Assembly (NCBI RefSeq): GCF_000213175.1
Contig: NW_009799103.1
Coordinates: 3,060,636-3,124,635 of the forward strand
Length of the DNA: 64,000 bases
Source of the DNA: Neurospora tetrasperma FGSC 2508
Lineage: Eukaryota; Ascomycota; Sordariomycetes; Sordariales; Sordariaceae
Direction of reading: 5' to 3'
Under the pieces are notes generated by a model, which saw nothing but the letters and a program-made list of their open reading frames with translations, searched no databases and was not told the origin of the DNA. Shown here piece by piece: positions 59,215-64,000 of this stretch. The translations under genes were made by a program, and so were the position numbers. Every line of letters begins with the position of its first letter. The first letter of the stretch is position 1.

Positions 59215-61230
59215 AAGGACGACGTGACGAGCGGAATGAGCGAGACGAGCAGGTTGTTGGAGACTGGACGGGCATTCGATGGTAGCGATACATGATATCT
59301 CGACCAGCTCACATGTAGGGTTGTGAGCGAAGGCTTAGCATTTTACTCATTTGGTCAGCCAACTGTTGGGCTGCGGCGGTGCTGAATATCTTAGTGCCCG
59401 ATTTCCAGAGGGCTGAAACGCGGATGCTTCCCATTTGACCAAGCGCGAATGCCATGTCGAACCGAAGTATTCCCATTGAACGGCTCTGCCACAACACCCA
59501 ATTGCATCAAGCTGAGCACCTGGCTATCAGCCATCAATGAGCAACCAGAATTGCGCTGGCTTCTGACAGGCAAGGAAGGGCGAAATATCTCGATGTTGGT
59601 ACCAAACAGAGAGGAGGTGAGGAGACAAGGCAGACAAAGTGTTCAGTCTCTCGACATCAGCTTTGGTTCGTAGGACGGCGAGGTGATTCGGTCAATCCGC
59701 AGCCTCACACTCAGAATACGTGTGCGTTTCATGGTGGAATGAACATATCGGGAAGCAGGCCAAAAGGCGATAAAGTGGTCAATTCCATGGTCGTCATTCT
59801 GTCACATCTCGCGATTATGGGAGGAGGTTGAGCAGACAGAAGTAAACGGGTACTCGCGGGGTGGTGGGTGCCTTTTGTTGGCTCGGCGCCAAGGCTCTCC
59901 CACTCTACCTCTGTAGCAGATATGGCATATGTGTTTGACTCAGTAGGCTCATCTGGTATAAATACAAAAGCTTGCGCCAAACCTTTCATCGACGAAACCT
60001 ATACCAGAAATATCTGTGTTCTCATATACTTTTTAAATGCGGAGGTTTCGATGACCAGCTTTGGTTTTTTGAGCTCAAAAGATCTTGTTTGGATTCTATT
60101 TGGTAGAGAAGTGGCCGCTCTCATCTCCGTTGCCTTAGTTGAGGCGGCGTTTCCAAGAGAGAAGTGTTAGGTCGCAGTAGGGCGAATCCTCATTCCCAAG
60201 TCAGACAACTTTGACATGATACAATGTGCAAACTCTCTCTTTTGAATCTTCTGCCTTATCTTATGTTTCTTGGAAATCTAAAAAAATAACAACAAAGAAG
60301 TGATTGAATGGATATTGGTGGTCTGTTGGTTAACAGGCTTCTCAGCATTTGGTTTGCGTGTGTCTGACTGTCCGTCCCTTACTAAAAACATGTGCCATAT
60401 TTTCTATCCTCATGCCCTTGGCGCCCAGACCCAAGAACGCACCCACCACCCTCAGGGGACCTAGGCAGCCTTGAGGTAGCTTCAGTTATCGAGCTCATGT
60501 CAACACCGAGCATTGACCACATCGACCTCAAACCTCAACAAACAGAACAACCGATATGAGCTCAGCCCACGTTGCCATTCGGCAGACGGATCCGAATCGT
60601 GCTGACTGTTTTGAAATTTTACCGCCGGATGGTGCCGTCTCGGAAGGCCAGCCTGAGGCGATCTGTGTCTGGCATGTCGCCGACGCGGTTAAGGTCCGCT
60701 TTTCTGGGGCGCAACCCCACCAGCCGCCAATGGGAAGGGCCGGTGTGGCTTGGGTGCGAGTGCCTGGATTGCGGCGGTGGTCTGATCAAGTCGTCGAATG
60801 CTCGCTGCATATCGATCGGACCGAACCAAGCCGCTTATCTTTCCCTACAACACTTCATCTCGACCGACGTCGAACAACCGGAGCCCAGCAGCGGATGGCC
60901 CTGTGCAACGTCGTAATCGATGGTCCCCCACTCCTGTCTATGATGCATTGCCCGCATGCTCTGACTTCACAACCTCGTAACAGAATGTTCACACCACCAG
61001 CCGACCGTGGCTGCGCTTGGTCCTGATGGCCCCCTGTCCAAGCAACTGGCGACAGTCTGGCCATTGCTCCCAACGAACGACACCATGCAGCATCCATCAG
61101 CACACCTTCCTTGTCCCTTGGCCCATGGCGAGACGCCCGGAGCGTCTTCGGGGACATGTCATCGCGGAGATGGCCTCAAGCCATCATCAATGGCAATACT
61201 GTAGCAGGCCATCGGGACGAGCTCTCTGAG

Positions 61231-61271
61231 CCAATCATCACATCACCGTGGTCAAGACAGGACAATAAAAG
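61231..61271 (+). promoter_or_regulatory. CCAAT and TATA-like elements of cfp
   Basis: CCAAT at 61231-61235 and aataaaag at 61264-61271, about 140-180 bp before the start codon. Confidence 0.5.
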
Positions 61272-61313
61272 GCTTCTCGCAGCCCGCCGTCCTCTTGGGT
61301 ACCGGACTTCTGC

Positions 61314-61400
61314 ATGGTCATGAAAGTACAGCTTCGACACTACCACTACTACTACCACCTCCAGTCTTTAACACTTCTTCACCACCAGATCTCACCCTAA
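61314..61400 (+). promoter_or_regulatory. 28-codon upstream ORF in the cfp leader
   Basis: ATG at 61314 runs in frame to TAA at 61398-61400, 12 nt before the cfp start. It contains a second in-frame ATG (61320) and His/Tyr-rich codons. It is part of the mRNA only if transcription starts upstream of 61314, which the TATA-like element suggests but does not prove. Confidence 0.4.
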
Positions 61401-61412
61401 AGAGAGAGCATC

Positions 61413-63125
61413 ATGGTAGCCCAACAACAAGGAAAGTTCACGGTGGGCGACTACCTCGCCGAGCGTCTTGCTCAGGTCGGCGTCCGCCATCACTTTGTCG
61501 TCCCCGGCGACTACAACCTCATCCTCCTCGACAAGCTACAAGCTCACCCGGAACTCAAAGAGGTTGGTTGCGCCAACGAGCTCAACTGCTCTCTGGCCGC
61601 CGAAGGCTATGCCCGTGCCAATGGCATCTCCGCTTGCGTTGTCACTTACAGCGTTGGTGCCCTCTCGGCCTTCAACGGCACCGGCAGTGCCTACGCAGAG
61701 AACCTCCCCTTGGTCCTCATCAGCGGCTCGCCCAACACCAACGACCCCAGTCAATATCACATCCTTCACCATACCCTCGGCCACCCGGACTACACCTACC
61801 AGTATGAGATGGCCAAGAAGATTACCTGCTGCGCTGTGGCCATTCCCCGCGCCATCGATGCACCCCGCCTGATCGACCGTGCCCTCCGCGCCGCCATCCT
61901 TGCCCGGAAGCCCTGCTACATCGAGATCCCCACCAACCTCGCCGGAGCTACCTGCGTGCGCCCCGGCCCCATCAGCGCCATCACCGACCCCGTCACCAGC
62001 GACAAGAACGCTCTTGAGGCCGCCGCCAAGTGCGCTGCCGAGTACCTCGACGGCAAGCTCAAGCCCGTCATCCTGGTTGGCCCCAAAGCTGGCCGTGCCG
62101 GTTCCGAGAAAGAGCTCATCGAGTTCGCCGAGGCCATGGGCTGTGCTGTTGCCCTGCAACCCGCCGCCAAGGGCATGTTCCCCGAAGACCACAAGCAATT
62201 CGTCGGCATCTTCTGGGGACAAGTCAGCTCCGATGCCGCAGACGCCATGGTGCACTGGGCCGACGCCATGATTTGCGTCGGCGCCGTCTTTAACGACTAC
62301 AGCACGGTCGGATGGACTGCCGTGCCCAACATCCCGCTCATGACCGTCGATATGGATCATGTCACCTTCCCCGGCGCACACTTCAGCCGCGTCCGGATGT
62401 GCGAATTCCTCAGCCACCTGGCCACCCAGGTCACCTTCAACGACTCCACAATGATCGAGTACAAGCGCCTCAAGCCTGACCCCCCGCACGTGCACACGGC
62501 CGAACGCGAGGAGCCGCTCTCGCGCAAGGAGATCTCGCGACAGGTGCAGGAGATGTTGACAGACAAGACCAGCCTGTTCGTTGACACGGGCGACTCGTGG
62601 TTCAACGGCATCCAGCTGAAGCTTCCTCCTGGCGCCAAGTTCGAGATCGAGATGCAATGGGGCCACATCGGCTGGTCGATCCCTGCGGCCTTTGGCTACG
62701 CCTTGCGCCACCCTGACAGGCACACCATTGTGCTGGTCGGCGACGGATCTTTCCAGGTGACGGCCCAGGAGGTGTCGCAGATGGTGCGCTTCAAGGTGCC
62801 CATCACCATCATGCTCATCAACAACCGCGGCTACACGATCGAGGTCGAGATCCACGACGGTTCCTACAACAAGATCAAGAACTGGGACTACGCCATGTTG
62901 GTGGAGGCCTTCAACAGCACCGACGGCCACGCAAAGGGCCTGCTGGCCAACACGGCCGGCGAGCTCGCTGACGCTATCAAGGTGGCTGAGAGCCACAAGG
63001 AGGGTCCTACGCTGATCGAGTGCACGATTGATCAGGATGACTGCAGTAAGGAGCTCATCACCTGGGGTCATTACGTGGCTGCTGCGAATGCGAGGCCTCC
63101 CCGCAACATGTCGGTGCAGGAGTAA
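61413..63125 (+). CDS. cfp: Pyruvate decarboxylase / cytoplasmic filament protein
   Basis: Single exon, 570 residues, equal to the length known for the Neurospora enzyme. It converts pyruvate to acetaldehyde and CO2 with thiamine diphosphate and Mg2+, in cytosolic fermentation. In Neurospora the same protein assembles into 8-10 nm cytoplasmic filaments (CFP). The catalytic Glu is at 56 (ANELNCSLAAEGYAR), the His pair is in YHILHHTLG, and the TPP motif runs GDGSFQ (about 443) to INNRGYTIE. No signal or membrane segments. Codon use is extremely biased to C/G-ending codons, indicating high expression; this also creates a long antisense open frame (61536-63287) that is not a gene. The upstream region has CCAAT and TATA-like boxes. 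Assignment is very strong. Confidence 0.97.
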   Translation: MVAQQQGKFTVGDYLAERLAQVGVRHHFVVPGDYNLILLDKLQAHPELKEVGCANELNCSLAAEGYARANGISACVVTYSVGALSAFNGTGSAYAENLPLVLISGSPNTNDPSQYHILHHTLGHPDYTYQYEMAKKITCCAVAIPRAIDAPRLIDRALRAAILARKPCYIEIPTNLAGATCVRPGPISAITDPVTSDKNALEAAAKCAAEYLDGKLKPVILVGPKAGRAGSEKELIEFAEAMGCAVALQPAAKGMFPEDHKQFVGIFWGQVSSDAADAMVHWADAMICVGAVFNDYSTVGWTAVPNIPLMTVDMDHVTFPGAHFSRVRMCEFLSHLATQVTFNDSTMIEYKRLKPDPPHVHTAEREEPLSRKEISRQVQEMLTDKTSLFVDTGDSWFNGIQLKLPPGAKFEIEMQWGHIGWSIPAAFGYALRHPDRHTIVLVGDGSFQVTAQEVSQMVRFKVPITIMLINNRGYTIEVEIHDGSYNKIKNWDYAMLVEAFNSTDGHAKGLLANTAGELADAIKVAESHKEGPTLIECTIDQDDCSKELITWGHYVAAANARPPRNMSVQE

Positions 63126-64000
63126 GGATGATGCTAATGTGGATAGGCATGTTGAAATGACGGATGTGATACCAAATGACAGTATTATCAAGGATACAAC
63201 GGCGGCGGCGGCGGCCGAGGTGGCAATGGTGGTGGTAGGCAACGGGCCACGATATAGTGTATGGAAAAAGGTCAAACGGGGCTTCAAGTTTTTGTCATGT
63301 CAATAAATGTTTTGTTTTCTTCTTTTTCATAGATCGTTCATCTCATCTCAATTTCTATATATCTCTCTCCTCATTCATGTCTCTGTCTTTCCCGGTTTTG
63401 GTTAAAATCTATACAAAGACAAATGGTAAACGAACAAACAAAGTCTATTCAATCGGATACAGTTGGTGGCTGCTATAGAAGACCAGGTAGACTAGTTTCG
63501 GGTGTGGGCTTCAAGAATCTGGCGCTGGAATCGTAAGCATACAGTCATGAATAAAATCACTTTGTTATATCTTGATTTGACTTGGAAGTTATCATTTCGT
63601 GCTTGCGCAACGAACTGGCAGCATCATATTAAGTTGTCATCGTGATTCGGTGCTCTCCTCCGCTTTCCGAAAACACCAAGATGCTAGCTACTGCTCCACG
63701 ATGATGTCAAACGTCAATGCACAACAAAACGGTTCGTTCCGAGATGCTCGGGCGGTGGCTCACGCTAGCGGAGTTGTCATCCGATTTTTTGCCAGTTTTG
63801 GGAAGTGATAAACAAAATTGTCAAAGCACAAACGATGCTTCAACGATCTCTTTAATTTGAAAATAAAACAGCAGAAAAACACACACAAAAAAAAGCGACT
63901 TCCTTTTCATTCATACCATGCTATCTATGCAAATGAGACGAGGTGGTATCATTACGGACAGAAAAGAAGAAAACAAAAAAAAAAAAAAAAAAAAGCAAAA
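63126..64000. other. 3' flank of cfp
   Basis: 875 bp. The cfp 3' UTR lies at the left; the rest is AT-rich with no recognised gene. A run of 20 A lies at 63975-63994. Confidence 0.5.
63975..63994. repeat. A20 homopolymer
   Basis: Twenty A in an A-rich stretch at the window edge. Confidence 0.95.

Larger units (their letters stand above)
59215..61412. other. Divergent intergenic region NLR / pyruvate decarboxylase
   Basis: About 2.2 kb containing both promoters. The ATG-started frame 60556-61026 has no ordered composition or family resemblance. CCAAT and TATA-like elements for cfp lie at its right end. Confidence 0.5.

Noticed and set aside
60556-61026. ATG-started 156-codon frame upstream of cfp
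   Set aside because: No ordered composition, overlaps other open frames, and lies in the probable promoter of cfp.
61536-63287. 583-codon open frame on the minus strand
   Set aside because: Antisense to cfp; composition reflects the C-ending codons of the enzyme and it has no family resemblance.

Overview
The window is nuclear DNA of a filamentous ascomycete (Sordariomycetes), most likely Neurospora or a very close relative. The grounds are short introns with gtaagt/gtatgt donors, strong third-position C/G bias in highly expressed genes, large simple-repeat-rich intergenic spaces, and a 570-codon intron-less pyruvate decarboxylase that reads like Neurospora cfp. A run of 936 N (11171-12106) shows that it comes from a draft scaffold. 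I model 17 protein genes (one apparently frameshifted) and one tRNA gene. Exon coordinates were derived by hand from splice consensus, reading frame and family conservation, and the summed coding lengths of the spliced models divide by three.

Left part (1-28 kb), mostly housekeeping: a TBC1D12/14-type protein with degenerate catalytic fingers (962-3196 +), a delta-12 fatty acid desaturase (6050-7495 -), a 5.2 kb gene-free stretch holding the gap, eIF3b (12673-15122 -) divergent from CCT2 (16386-18190 +), a 141-residue unknown protein (18818-19372 -), a 3.4 kb gene-free stretch, a SWIB/DEK_C protein of UAF30 type (22769-23807 +), and the RING E3 ligase Hel2/ZNF598 (25367-27952 +).

Middle (28-50.4 kb), stress and secretion: the unfolded-protein-response sensor IRE1 (32289-35973 +) with a minimal upstream ORF, a secreted laccase (37661-39518 -), the Sec14-like protein SFH5 (41841-43009 +), a small VOC/glyoxalase-fold protein (43718-44472 +), an Asp f 4-like secreted protein (44792-45885 -), a secreted aspartic protease (47230-48590 +) and a small double-psi beta-barrel secreted protein whose signal peptide and domain lie in different frames (49897-50350 +).

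Right part (51-64 kb): an intron-containing tRNA-Tyr(GTA), a TauD/TfdA dioxygenase (51937-53314 +) followed by a MUP1-like amino-acid permease (54211-56498 +) with a palindromic element between them, a NACHT-type NOD-like receptor (56603-59214 -) and pyruvate decarboxylase (61413-63125 +).

No CRISPR array, transposon, 5S rRNA gene or clear biosynthetic gene cluster was seen. The least ordinary items are the dioxygenase-permease pair (possible sulfur acquisition), the NLR, the start-codon-adjacent GC-AG intron of CCT2, the pseudo-GAP TBC protein, and the frameshifted barrel protein.
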